Source of the DNA: Bemisia tabaci
Taxonomy: Eukaryota > Arthropoda > Insecta > Hemiptera > Aleyrodidae
Reading direction: 5' to 3'
Length of the DNA: 64,000 bases
Assembly: GCF_918797505.1 (NCBI RefSeq)
Contig: NC_092797.1
Coordinates: forward strand, 54,596,157-54,660,156
Part shown: in pieces, positions 1 to 10,039 of the stretch
Layout: every line of letters begins with the position of its first letter
Numbering within the stretch: the stretch's first letter is position 1
The notes under the pieces: model-generated
What the model was told of the DNA's origin: nothing
Database searches by the model: none
What the model saw: only the letters and a program-made list of their open reading frames with translations
Made by a program: the position numbers and the translations under genes

Positions 1-514
1 AAGATTGTCTGAACTGCCCTCGTCGGGGTGTAAGATGACTCCAGGGGCGGTTGGGACAAACTTTTTAAGGTCCTCGCACAGCTTTTACCAAGCAGGATGT
101 TCATTCAACATCCCATTCTTCCGGTATATCATTTCATTATACATTTTTTAACGGAGTAAATTTGGCAGCGTTCGAATTTTCATGCAGCACGGCAGACATG
201 ACGAATGCTAGGACCGGATTCCATTGACATGAAAAGAGAATCGGGACAATAGTGAATGTTCTATGGCCGATGTATACTATGAATCTTACAAAATTTCCTG
301 GGTGTTAGATAGGAATTTTTTTACTCAAGGCGAACGTATGACGGCTCCAATAGAGAGAGGCAAAAAGCGCATGGTCAAAACAAAAGGGTGTCGCGCGAGA
401 ATGAATGCTGTTTTCCGGAGATCAATTCTTGGGGTCAAAATATGTACCGCAGTCTTAGCATGAAATTATTTTGTTTAAGCCGTTGGAAAAGGAATTTGGC
501 CGGGAAGACCTCCG
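1..514. other. Intergenic, nothing recognised
   Basis: Unique-looking AT-rich DNA with only short random reading frames. I see no splice-flanked coding segment, RNA gene or clear repeat structure here. Confidence 0.4.
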
Positions 515-850
515 TATGTGCTGCCCTCTGTATGCTTCAGTGGTTGCGTTTCGGACGGGCAACAAACGCATTTTAACGTTGGGAATCAGCAGCAAAGGGC
601 ACAAATTATTTTAAAAATACAGCTCTCACTGGCTTTCTGGCGGAATAATGCTCTTTACGGCTGTTTCGTCTGAAACAAGGTCAATTTTTGCGCACTTGAG
701 GCTTTCTCATATGTCTCGTTTCTGCACGAAGAAGACGGAATTAAACGTTTTGGCTGCATCAGTGATTTTATCAAAATAAGATGAGACAAATCTTGAGGGA
801 AACTCGATTTCGAAAATTTGAGTATTACGGCTCTCTTCATTCATGGCAGA
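515..850. repeat. Diverged dispersed repeat, also at 25235-25555
   Basis: The stretch matches 25235-25555 in the same orientation, in blocks with many substitutions and small indels: the CAAACGCATTTT block, the GGAATAATG block, the ACGGCTGTTT block and the CTCGATTTCGAAAATTTG block. Both copies end in a motif close to TACTGCTCTC...CTATCACGGCAG. That terminal motif also occurs at 4450-4485 and, in the opposite orientation, at 24751-24785 and 40011-40046. It is an old interspersed element with no coding capacity that I can see. Confidence 0.6.
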
Positions 851-865
851 ATTAATGTGTGTTCC

Positions 866-1060
866 GGCGCACAGTGGATCGAGTCAATGATAGAGGTTGA
901 ACTTACAATTTGTGACTATAAAACTACAAATTATGATGTTTGTTTAGTCACATTTTAAATTTTAAGGGGTGCCTCTAGAAGAAAATCTTACGGAGCAACC
1001 AATGGAACCACTTTTAGAAGCTCAAAGTTTTGTATGAATGGAGTTATGAGCGTTTAAAGT
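866..1060. mobile_element. MITE of the GTGGATCGAG family, partial
   Basis: It begins with GCGCACAGTGGATCGAGTCA, the terminal repeat of a ~240-bp palindromic family that is complete at 13754-13997 and 31369-31610. The interior (the AATGGAACCACTTTTAGAAG block, then GGAGTTATGAGCGTTTAAAG) matches the family. The right terminus is not recognisable. It is followed at 1175-1210 by a degraded end of the CGACGGTG family, so this may be a nested pair like the one at 31323-31808. Confidence 0.65.
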
Positions 1061-1065
1061 AAAAA

Positions 1066-1490
1066 AAGTAAGTAGTAGTAAAAAAGAAATAGTATTCGTA
1101 TCAAATAAAATAATAATTTGTAAGCCCTGAGGAGGAGTATATGACTCCAAAAAGCCTTGGCAACTTTTAGGTTGTCTATTTCGACGGTACAAGTTGGCGA
1201 TCACATATCTCGTTTATTATCTCATTTTATCTCTATTTAAAAAGTGCACGTTTAAGTGAGGAACGAGTAATGAGCCGTTTATGCAGAATGTTTCCTCCTT
1301 AATATTTTACGATGAAAGTGAATCCCAAAACGGAGTTCTTAGTCTAAAAACCAACTCCTGAACAAGACATAATTATGTAAGTAATTTTTACTATTGGGAT
1401 AGGTTATTTGGCAAAAATACAAATGGGATCATTTTTGTAATCAAACTTCCATTTCATCTATGTAAAAAAACAAGAGGTTCCACCGCAATT
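1066..1490. other. Intergenic repeat-edge region
   Basis: It holds a degraded CGACGGTG-family end near 1175-1210. At about 1412-1472 there is a ~60-bp segment (ATACAAATG...TTTCATCTATGTAAAAAA) that recurs at about 2600-2660, on the other side of the element at 1491-2435. No coding signal was seen. Confidence 0.5.
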
Positions 1491-2435
1491 CCCTGGTAAA
1501 AATTGGCAGTAGAATCTGTGTTCCAAAATACCATGGACCTACGGCCGGCTGTAAGATTTCCAATAGCTTCTATAGCCGGCTACACAATTTCTTATAGCCT
1601 TTTATAGCCGATGGCGATTAAGCAACTCACAGCCAGGCGATAAAGTGTATGCTAAACTTCACTAATTACGAATGCTAGGACTTAGTGAGTTTTTGGACCA
1701 CTGCTCTCTTTTTGGGCCGTAGTATCTTGATTTATTTTGTGAGGAAAGCTCCGTACTTTTGATGGAGGCCTGCCATTCCTAATATATTCGAGTGCCTTCA
1801 GTTTCGTATGATACTGTGCAATACCTCTGGTGTGAAATAGTTGCTTCAAGCGCCGTGGCACGCTGCGGTGCGGTAGTAGGCGGGCAGCCAGCGCGAAACG
1901 CGCATTGGCGCCTACAAACCTAACAGGGATACTTCACGCGTTGCGCAATGCGTGAAGTATCCCTGTTAGGTTTGTAGGCGCCAATGCGTCGCCGCTCCGC
2001 TTTGTGTTAGGCTCTAATATTTAATCTGGCGGAGTCAGCGTTATTCAACTCATGATTTTGAAATGTTTGCACATCCTGCATGCATGGATTATTCTCGTTT
2101 TAATTGATGAAAAAAAAATATGTATTAAAAGAAAATGTAACGTGTGTTTTGTAAATATTAAGGTGGTTCCGTACCGAACTTAATGATTTCCAAAGCACAC
2201 GAATTTCTACACAATTTCTTGTAGCCTTTTATAATCGATGGCAATAAAGTGTAAAGCCCGGCGATAGGAACTACAGCCTGACTGCATAATTTTTTATCGC
2301 TTCGTACAGCCCGGCCGTATGATTTTCTCCGCATCCTACAGCCAGCTATATGATTTTCTGCAGCTTTCTTTAGCCGGCCATAAGATTTCCTATGGTATTT
2401 TGAAACGCAGCTCCTATCGCCAATTTTTACCAGGG
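1491..2435. mobile_element. 945-bp nonautonomous inverted-repeat element, family A
   Basis: The ends are CCCTGGTAAAAATTGGC and its reverse complement, followed inwards by a TTC(C/A)AAAATACCA block, also inverted. The same ~0.9-kb structure is found at 7545-8480 (reverse orientation) and 18075-18970. The subterminal parts are rich in short GCCGGCTGTA/TATAGCC motifs, and a near-perfect palindrome lies at the centre. The other two copies are flanked by TA on both sides, which suggests a TA target site. No transposase reading frame is present, so it would need an enzyme in trans. Confidence 0.85.
1901..1988. repeat. 88-bp near-perfect palindrome in family A element
   Basis: The arms mirror about the point between 1944 and 1945 (TTGC/GCAA) with about one mismatch. 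The arm contains GGCGCCTACAAACCTAACAG and GGATACTTCACGC. The same core is found at 7991, 18441, 45027, 57801, 60465 and at the right end of the window, in elements whose other sequences differ. Confidence 0.9.
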
Positions 2436-2532
2436 TTGTGTTGGAAGGCGCTTCTGTTAGTGGTAGAAGGAAGTAATATAGTTGTCCATTCTTTCCCAGT
2501 CAAATATAACATAAAAGACAACCATAAAATTA

Positions 2533-2582
2533 TCCTCCCCGGCGAGGGATCGAACTCTGATCTCCGAGGTAGGAGCCGGGCG
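2533..2582 (-). repeat. tRNA-like B-box remnant, possible SINE piece
   Basis: Read on the minus strand, this GC-rich stretch contains GAGTTCGATCCC, close to the polymerase III B box (GGTTCGANNCC), preceded by CGGCTCCTACCTCGGAGATC. The T-arm does not pair well and no cloverleaf can be completed. I read it as a degraded tRNA-derived sequence, not a working tRNA gene. A different explanation is chance similarity. Confidence 0.25.
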
Positions 2583-2650
2583 CGGGGTGGGGCTGTGAAC
2601 GCAAAAATACAAATGACATCATTATTATAACAGAACTTTCATTTCATCTA

Positions 2651-2653
<3 letters not shown>

Positions 2654-2689
<36 letters not shown>
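2654..2689. repeat. Poly(A) tract, about 36 bp
   Basis: An uninterrupted A run follows the ~60-bp segment shared with 1412-1472. It may be a retroposon tail or simple slippage. Confidence 0.9.
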
Positions 2690-2691
<2 letters not shown>

Positions 2692-3821
2692 CCAATATTT
2701 CTTCCCATGCTCATGTCCAATCTTCCCTTTGTGCATGAGAATCTTTTTCTACGCGTTAGATTTTGAGGAGAAAACAAGTTACTTTTCTTCTAGTTCAAAC
2801 CCTCTGCAGTAGCCCTCGCAGTGTTCAGCATGTCCGCGGATAGGGTCAGTAATTTGCAATCTTTATTCAGGACTGAGGAAATTCCCATTCATATGACACA
2901 AAATTTAGATGAGAGGTCCGGGGGTTTATTTTTCTTCCGGGGCCAAACTTGACGAAACTCGATTAAACTCAAAGGGAATGCTCCTCCTGAAAACTTGCCT
3001 CCGGGCGCGGGGTCCTTTTCCCTCGGACAGTCCCACATGATGCACTAGTTTTAATACTTCTTGGGTTTCAGACGCTGTCGAGGCGAGTAGAATGCGAGTG
3101 TGAGCGCGGAGATGGAATCGGCGAGACTCGCTCTCTGTTTGCTCAGCTCATCCCCCGATAAAGTTTGCTCTGACATGTCGCGTTCGTCTGCAGCGCGTTT
3201 TTGTCACTCATCTACATCCGAGTTGAATTTAATCTTCGATGCAACCATCCGAATCCTCGCAACTCTACTCAGTTTGTTTTGCGCTCTCAAATAAATCGGA
3301 TTCGATAGTGGTTCGATGTATCGTTTGGTTCAAAACAATAGCACACAACCTTCAACAAAAATTTTAGGATTTAAGTTGGAAAATGAGAAAATCCCGAAAA
3401 ATGTCACTTATCATTGGCATTTAGTATTCAAAAGAATAAAAAAATCCATCACAAAAGACCCGTTCGAACCCGTTGAACCAGTCGATATCGATACAATCTA
3501 ACCTGTTCGATGCATCGAATACGATCCACTTTTTAACACTCGCGCAGTGCCATGGCGACGAAAGAGATTTTGGTTCGGGTTACCGAATATTTTATGCTAA
3601 AAAGAACTATGTGCATAGGGATTACTTGTAACATAGTTCCTTTCAGCATAAATACGTGCGCGTCCATTTGTATCTTTCAGACGAGCGATCTTGTACCGTT
3701 GATACTGAATTTCTTTGTCGTGCTGAAAGGCATTTCCTGACTCTCATGATACCATTTCAATTTCGAGCTAAGCCAGAAAGCGTCCTTCGTGTTGCAACCT
3801 ACAAAATAGACCGTATTTTGC
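2690..3821. other. Intergenic, moderately GC-rich in part
   Basis: GC content rises at 2935-3300. A short frame from ATG 3112 begins MESARLALCLL, which is weakly signal-peptide-like, but there is no good donor site after it. I found no supported gene. It is at most a weak candidate for the missing 5' exon of the gene at 10040. Confidence 0.3.
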
Positions 3822-3961
3822 AGTTGGACTACATTTTGCAATTATGAACTACCATTTCTGGATCATCTGTAAAAACGTTTTTGCGCATACGGAAACTAAC
3901 GGTACATACGTTGTTTCTAGATGAAGCTAGAAATTGTAGTTCCTAGTTGAAAATATAGTCC
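3822..3961. mobile_element. Small palindromic MITE, GGACTACATTTTGCAA family
   Basis: The left end (GTTGGACTACATTTTGCAAT, then ACCATTTCTGG) is mirrored by the right end (GAAATTGTAGTTCC ... ATAGTCC). Related copies are at about 46850-46980 and 47818-47965, where the spacing and the central CGGAAAC block are kept. Confidence 0.65.
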
Positions 3962-4235
3962 GAACAGGAACTACTATGTTTGGTTCAGTCTAGAACCAAT
4001 GTATGTACGAACAATTTTCATATGCATATGAGTGGTTTTACAGATGAGCCAGATTTTATTATTGTTTTTAATTGAAAGATGGAGTCTAAATGAACTAGTA
4101 GTGCCTGAGCAAAGAATTTTACTGAACCGCTTCTTGTAAAATTTGCCATTAGATTTTGGGAGTAGCTCTTGAGAAATTATAGATTTTAGGTTCCAGATAA
4201 GATTTCATCTCTATCATAGTCATAGTAACGTTAGC

Positions 4236-4490
4236 ACTTACGGCTGTCTTGCCTAACACTAGCTTAACATGTAAATGAATAATACCCTTTTTATGCAATT
4301 GAAATAATATCGGTTGATTTTTAATCATTCATATGATTTCTAAGAGTATTTCCGATGATTAGTGGCAATTCGACCAAGAACAAAGGCTTCTTTCAATAAA
4401 ATTTTCCGGTCAGACACTCCTGAGCCCGTTTTCTTAAAACTTTTTTTTTGCACTTACTGCTCTCTTTGCTATCACGGCAGAATGGCCATA
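4236..4490. repeat. Diverged element related to 25115-25555
   Basis: The left part (ACGGCTGTCTTGCCTAACAC, then AATACCCTTTTTAT and CGGTTGATTTTTAATC) is the reverse complement of about 25130-25230. The right end carries the CTTACTGCTCTC...TATCACGGCAG motif that also closes the copies at 850 and 25555. It is noncoding. Confidence 0.5.
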
Positions 4491-4961
4491 CTCTAAGTAT
4501 AAATAGGATGTCCGGAAGTTAACGTACTTAACTTTCAGGATCGATTTCTTAGCTCAAAATATGACCTTTTTTTCCTGTGCACATGTGCCCAAAAACGCTT
4601 CATAAGTGAGCCTTGCGGTAAAAATTGCCCACGCAGCAAAGAACTTGGAAAATCTGAAACTTTTTCAGACCTCTGTTGCGTCAAAATGACGCTTTTCTGG
4701 AAACTACTTGTGGTACCTTCACTGCTTCATTTTTCGCGCTCTTTCTTGTGCCAGCATCCATTTTTCCAAATATCATTCACCATAAAAGTTATTGCAATTT
4801 TAAAATTCTGGAACGCTCGTAACGTCATATTCCAAAGACGCACGTCCGTGAAAACAAAAAAAGATGAACAGTATGCTAAAAAAATATGACAACTTTGAAA
4901 ACGTAAAGCTCACAAATTAAGCGTTTTTGAGCATTATGTGTATAAGAAAAAGAAGCTATAC
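4491..4961. other. Intergenic with one short palindrome
   Basis: At 4513-4541 GGAAGTTAACGTACTTAACTTTC forms a hairpin-like sequence. A cleaner version is found at 5199-5227. Nothing coding was seen. Confidence 0.4.
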
Positions 4962-5183
4962 TTCACTGAAAAAAATATGCCGGTAGATTTTACCATCTCT
5001 GACACAGTGATACGAATATGGTAATAAACACCAGACTCTATGGTGGCATTTACCATACTATGGTAAGAATCACCAGAGTTCTGGCGAATACTACTATAAT
5101 TCTGGTTATTTCCACTAAATAGTATCACTGTGTAAAAAATCAAGTAGACTCATAGTAAATGTCACCATACTTTTTTTTCAGTG
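4962..5183. mobile_element. MITE with TCACTGAAAAAAA ends
   Basis: The terminal inverted repeats are TTCACTGAAAAAAA and TTTTTTTTCAGTGA. The interior is built from repeated TATGGT/ACCATA and CTGGTGATT/CACCAGA blocks, giving a strongly self-complementary ~220-bp element. It shares its terminal bases with the TA-flanked elements at 5559 and 9659, so these probably belong to one superfamily. Confidence 0.75.
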
Positions 5184-5198
5184 AGAGCCGAAACATCG

Positions 5199-5227
5199 GT
5201 CCCGAAGTTAAGTACGTTAACTTCGGG
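5199..5227. repeat. Short perfect hairpin
   Basis: Two 12-bp arms (TCCCGAAGTTAA and TTAACTTCGGGA) are separated by GTACG. A degraded relative lies at 4513-4541, on the other side of the MITE at 4962-5183, so the two may be ends of an older element. Confidence 0.7.
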
Positions 5228-5558
5228 ACACCCTGTGGATGCTCTAAACAAAAACAGAGACACGCGTCGACACCTGGATAATCGATGTGGGTGGTTGGTC
5301 AAACACTGTGACGTCAGACTTCGAGAAGTGATCCCGGTGTGGCCCCGGCTGTGCACGCTCAATGAACCGTCAAATCGTGGACAATTATTTTTCCTCCGCC
5401 ACCGCGTCGCCCGTCGAATTTTCTCATCGTTGCCTCACCTCATCGTCTGATATCCAATTTAATAGCTCCGCTCAGTATTCGAGTATCTCAATTCACTTTT
5501 TAAGGTGGAATCGCATGAAAAACATGTTATAGAGCATCCTAGATGTGGCTCTAATATA

Positions 5559-5837
5559 TCACTGAAAATAAAAAAATCGGTTAAATTAACCGAACGTTCG
5601 GTGCTCCCTGTCATCCCAAATATTCGGTTTGTCAAACTGAACTTTCGGTTCGTGTAAACCGAAAGTTCGGCATACATGGCCAAACTTAGTTCGTCCGTTC
5701 ACTTTACCGCACAACTTTGGTTACACGAGCCGAAATTTCGGTTTGACAAACCGAAAATTCAGGTTGACAAACTGAATTAGTTGGATGATATTGAATACCG
5801 AACTTTGGCACATACAACCGAACTTTTTTTTCAGTGA
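5559..5837. mobile_element. TA-flanked MITE rich in CCGAA(C/T) motifs
   Basis: The ends are TCACTGAAAATAAAAAAATC and the inverse ending TTTTTTTTCAGTGA, with TA on both sides. The interior contains repeated CCGAACTTTCGG / CGGTTTGTCAAAC blocks in both orientations. The element at 9659-9930 has the same architecture. Confidence 0.85.
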
Positions 5838-5949
5838 TAAAGAACATTTACCATTGTCCATTGTGCACATTTTACAATTCTTCACGTCCGTGGGTATACC
5901 GTTTCCGTAGACATCTTTAATCGTATGCCATAAGAGGGGTGCGCCACCA

Positions 5950-6010
5950 TAAAAAGGTTGTAAAATGGTGGTGGGTCCACACCATTTCGCGGGGAAACCA
6001 AATCCAAAAA
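5950..6010. repeat. Solo arm of the 54712 palindrome family
   Basis: The sequence GGGTCCACACCATTTCGCGG, followed by GGAAACCAAATCCA, matches one arm of the palindrome at 54712-54884 with a few changes. No opposite arm is seen nearby. Confidence 0.6.
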
Positions 6011-6705
6011 ATTCCAAAAATTTCAATTCGATTTATAATATGTTCACAAATGATTTAAATTGTACTGAATCGTTTGTCTTTTCCTATATCACAATAGTAG
6101 GTAAATGTGGATTTTCAAGATGATAAAATGAAAGAATATCATTCAAAAAAGATTTAAAATGAAAAAAAAAATTGAAATGTGAAAGATTTCACAACCGTAT
6201 CGCGTTACGCGTTTCCGGCAAGATCCTGAGACAGCAATCCTATTTGAAACAAGAGGACCGAAAATGAAAACATGAAAATTTTCTACGCATTATTGTCGGG
6301 TACTGAGTAATATTAAACGCTTACCAACATGATCATCGTGATTTATGAATGATTTTTCGATGAAAGCATGTGTCCTTGCAGCCTCCAAGGCATTTTACAT
6401 AGGTCATAGTGCAAGAACGTTTTTCACACTTTTTGGATAACCTGTTGTTGCAGAATTTCAAACCATTTTTTGCCTATTTTGACAAGCTAGCTTTCAATCT
6501 CCTAGAGTATGCACTCAAGCATGCCGCAAAAATCTCAACCACTTAGCCACGCGAGAAATGGTACCGCAGACACCCACAGAGGTGACAGATTGCTAACTGA
6601 ACGGTGACTGATACTTATTGTCACCCTCAATTCTAAAGAACGGGAAAAGCCAGTAAAACGCACCCAGTTAGTCTGTTGATGAATCGATTTTAAGGCCTAT
6701 ATTTC
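6011..6705. other. Intergenic, nothing recognised
   Basis: AT-rich DNA without splice-flanked frames or clear repeats. Confidence 0.4.
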
Positions 6706-6940
6706 GACCGCATAAACAGAAAGGAATCAAGCCACATAAGTTATCGCCAAATTTAAAGGGAAATTTAATTTTTTACATAAAAACGGCTGTGTGGATTTTT
6801 GTAAGAATGTCAGTGAATTTTCTTCGTGGTACGAGGAAAATTTCTTAAAATTTTCAAAGGAATTTGCGCAAACGTTTTCTTGTAAAAATTAAATTTGGCA
6901 ATAGCTGACGTGGCTCGGTTCCTTTCTGCTAAACGCGGTC
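6706..6940. mobile_element. MITE, GGACCGCG family
   Basis: It is bounded by GACCGC and GCGGTC. Subterminal AGAAAGGAATCAAGCCACAT is mirrored by ACGTGGCTCGGTTCCTTTCT. Further copies are at 19281, 42501, 48111, 56500 and 59366, all 235-260 bp except the interrupted one at 48111. The interior is variable and AT-rich. Confidence 0.85.
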
Positions 6941-7544
6941 TATTTAAACCCTATCTAATACGATGGTCTATATCAATCAAGCCCATTTGATGACAATTCA
7001 AGAATCGACCCTTCGTATTTTCTCTACACTCTGGCTGATACTGTTGCTTGGTAAAGGTTTGTCCTATTTAGGACTCCAATTTCTAAGCAATAGCATTATT
7101 TATTTAAAGAGAAATTTTTTTGCGGCAAGAAAACAAATATTTGATCCAAATGTTATTCTTCTTTGGCAACGACAATTTCCTCGAAGCAATGGAAGTTTCC
7201 GTGTCACAATGATATTTTTCTCCGTTGTCACGACAAAAAATGTATCTATTTCAACACGAACTTTCATTTGCACAACTTGCATTAAGACTGAACAAAACCC
7301 TTCTTCACCGCAACGAATATTTCCCTCTGCACTGCAAAATTTGTGCAGGAAATGATTTTTCATGTCGAGATGAATCCATATTTCTAGTGAAAAATTTCCG
7401 ACTAAGAACAGAGTCTCAGCATTTTTTGGAAGTTTGGTTGTATTTGATGATATTTCCAGATACCTTGTGAAAACATGTAATTCTGGTAGTCATTGCATAT
7501 TACAGACCGCCTATTGTAAATGAGCCACACTCTATGGAAACATA
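6941..7544. other. Intergenic, nothing recognised
   Basis: It includes an open frame of 130 codons from 6963 on the plus strand and an overlapping 87-codon frame on the minus strand. Neither shows a recognisable domain, and the base composition is the same as in the surroundings, so I do not call a gene. Confidence 0.35.
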
Positions 7545-8480
7545 CCCTGGTAATAATTGGCGAAAGGAGCTGCGTTTCAAAATACCATAGGAGTTCTTAT
7601 AGCCGACTAAAGAAGGCTATTGAAAATCATATAGCATGGCTGTAGAAAGCGGAGCAAATCATATAGCCGGGCTATACGAAGCTATAAAAAAGTATACATT
7701 AGGGCTATAGTTCCTATCGACGGGCTTTACACTTTATCGCCATTGGCTATAAAAGGCTATAAGAAATTGTGTAGAAATGCGTGTGCTTTAGAAATCATTA
7801 AGTTTGATACGGAACTACCTTAATATTTACAAAACACACATTATATTGTTCTTCAAAACATATTTTTTTTTTCATCAATTAAAATGAGAATAATCCATAC
7901 AGAGTGTGCAAACATTTCAAAATCATGAGTTGAAAAACGCTGACTCCGCGAGATTAAATATTGAAGCCTAACACAAAGCGGAGCGGCGACGCACTGGCGC
8001 CTACAAACCTAACAGGGATACTTCACGCATTGCGCAATGCGTGAAGTATCCCTGTTAGGTTTGTAGGCGCCAATGCGCGTTTCGCACTCTCTGCCCGCCC
8101 GCCGCGCCGCAGCGTCACACGGCGTCTGCAGCAACTATTTCACACCAGAGGTATTGCACAGTATCATGAGAAATTGAAGGCGCTCCAACTTATTAAGAAT
8201 GACAGGCATCCTTCAAAAGTACGGAGCTTTCCTCGCAAAATAAATCAAGATACTACGCCACAAAAAGAGAGCGGTAGTCCAAAAACTAACTAAGTCCTAG
8301 TATCCGTATTTTGTAACGTTTAGCATAAAATTTATCGTCTGGCTGTTGCTTAGTAGCCATCGGCTTTAAATTGCTATAAGAAATTGTACAGCCGGCTACA
8401 GAAGCTATTGAAAATCTTACAGCCGGCTTTAGGTCTATGGTATTTTGGAACACAGATTCTACTGCCAATTTTCACCAGGG
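7545..8480. mobile_element. Family A element, reverse orientation
   Basis: The ends CCCTGGTAATAATTGG and CCAATTTTCACCAGGG are flanked by TA on each side. The content is the reverse complement of 1491-2435 over its length, with scattered substitutions. A central palindrome lies at 7991-8076. Confidence 0.9.
7991..8076. repeat. 86-bp central palindrome
   Basis: It is centred between 8033 and 8034, with one mismatch near the outer ends (CACTGG against CCAATG). It carries the same core as at 1901-1988. Confidence 0.9.
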
Positions 8481-9658
8481 TATTTTAAAATTAATAGTTT
8501 TTTTCGTTCGTTTTCGAGAAAAATTAGATTTGGAACATTCGGTTGAAAAAAGACAATCCAATCCAAAAATTAGGTTGCCAGCGGCTCGTTTAATTTGTTG
8601 CCAAGAAAAAGATTTTGAATCCCATTTTACTTCGACAAAATTCAGCCTCGTCCGAGGCCGATTCCAATTTTGATACGTTTTTCTTGGTTTACGTCTTTTG
8701 ACCTTCAAACTTAAAGTCATGAGTCTATTTTAATTTCAATTGCTGGAGAAATTTTTGACCAAAATTTCTACTGGCAATACACTCCTAAGGTAAAGTTTTT
8801 TCTAAATTTTGATTTTCTCGACTATGAAGGTGACATTTATTTACAGAAGGCCTTATTCAGCGGAATCCATCTGGACGCGGTGCGAGTTAATGAAATTTTC
8901 GAAAAATTGAGACCTTGCAATACGGTTGTTTTTTACATTGCGCCTTTTAAAGTTGCTTTTCTCTCGGAAAAGTTATAAAAGACTCAACATGGTTATTCAT
9001 GTAGGCGAGAGATTATCAAGGAATAAATTGCAAGGCTAATGAAGTTTCGTTTCCAATTTTTAGCGTTTTATTCTTCGTTTAGCGGACTCAAACAATCTCA
9101 CACTGAGCGTTTCGCTATTCCACCCCTGTTACTTCCAACTTAAACTGAGGAATTCAATAAGAGCGGAAAGTTTCCGATAGAATCCATCGTAACTTTTCAG
9201 CTCTTGTTTGAAGTGTTTGCCCTACATTGGAGCCAGTTTGGAAGATTTTTTACGCTCTCATGAACATTTGCAGTGTGTTGCTTCATATTCTTTTAAATTC
9301 AAACTATATAAGTAAAAATTCTCTGCTTTAAGCGCTTGCATCATTTTATAACGATAATAAAGGATTAAAAAGGTTACAGAACTTTCGAATAATTGGATAG
9401 AATATTGAATATTGGAATATTGTATTGAATATTGGATTAGATAATGTGAGTTCCGCCTGTTTAATGGTATTTTAAATCAACAAAAAATTCCATCCTGTTC
9501 CTCCCTTTTTACTTTTCGTTGGCTGAAATGAGCAATTCTATGAATGATTCACATCTGACATTTTTACATTTTGAAAAAGAGTCACTAATTCCTCAGTTTC
9601 AAATAAATAAAATCAATGAGAAAAGTTTCCTATCACCCCAGTCCTTGTTTCTGCAGTA
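8481..9658. other. Intergenic, upstream of or within the intron before the 10040 exon
   Basis: AT-rich DNA with a short ATATTGAATATTGGA-type tandem stretch at about 9395-9445. No exon with a good donor could be joined to the acceptor at 10038-10039. Confidence 0.35.
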
Positions 9659-9930
9659 CACTGGAAAAAAAAGTTCGGTAAATCCGAACTACTCGTAGTC
9701 AGTATCATAAGGAACCAGGTTTTGTTTGGTACACACAACCGAATTATTTGGTCTGTTCAACCGAATTATTCGGTTTGTGCGACCGAACCATAATAAATTC
9801 TTACAGTTCGGTTCAGTGGACCGAACAGTTCGGTTGAGCAGACCGAATAATTCGGTCGCGTGTGCCGAACAAAATCGTGATTCCATATGATCCTAACTAG
9901 TTCGGATTTACCGAACTTTTTTTTTCAGTG
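9659..9930. mobile_element. TA-flanked MITE rich in TTCGG motifs
   Basis: The ends CACTGGAAAAAAAAGTTCGG and TACCGAACTTTTTTTTTCAG + TG are flanked by TA. The interior holds repeated CCGAATAATTCGG-like blocks. It lies 110 bp upstream of the coding exon, in the intron. Confidence 0.85.
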
Positions 9931-10039
9931 TAGGTAATTTCGGAAAAAGAGCGTAATACATAATCTCGACGCAAATTTGAACAAACACACAGATGTTCAT
10001 TAAAAAAATTCGACGTGAAATTTTATTTTTCTGTTGCAG

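Noticed and set aside
2533..2582. Minus-strand tRNA gene
   Set aside because: A B-box-like GAGTTCGATCCC is present, but the T-stem and anticodon stem do not pair and no A box or acceptor stem is found.
3112..3170. MESARLALCLL frame as the 5' exon of the 10040 gene
   Set aside because: It is only weakly signal-peptide-like and the available donor (AAA/GTTTGC) is poor. The link cannot be supported.
6963..7363. 130-codon plus-strand and 87-codon minus-strand frames
   Set aside because: AT-rich composition, no motif, no splice signals in matching phase, and the two frames overlap on opposite strands.
10034..10039. Start of the 1,224-codon frame at 10034 as the true start codon
   Set aside because: The codon is TTG within TTTTTCTGTTGCAG, a good intron acceptor. 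The coding exon begins at 10040 and the real start is upstream.
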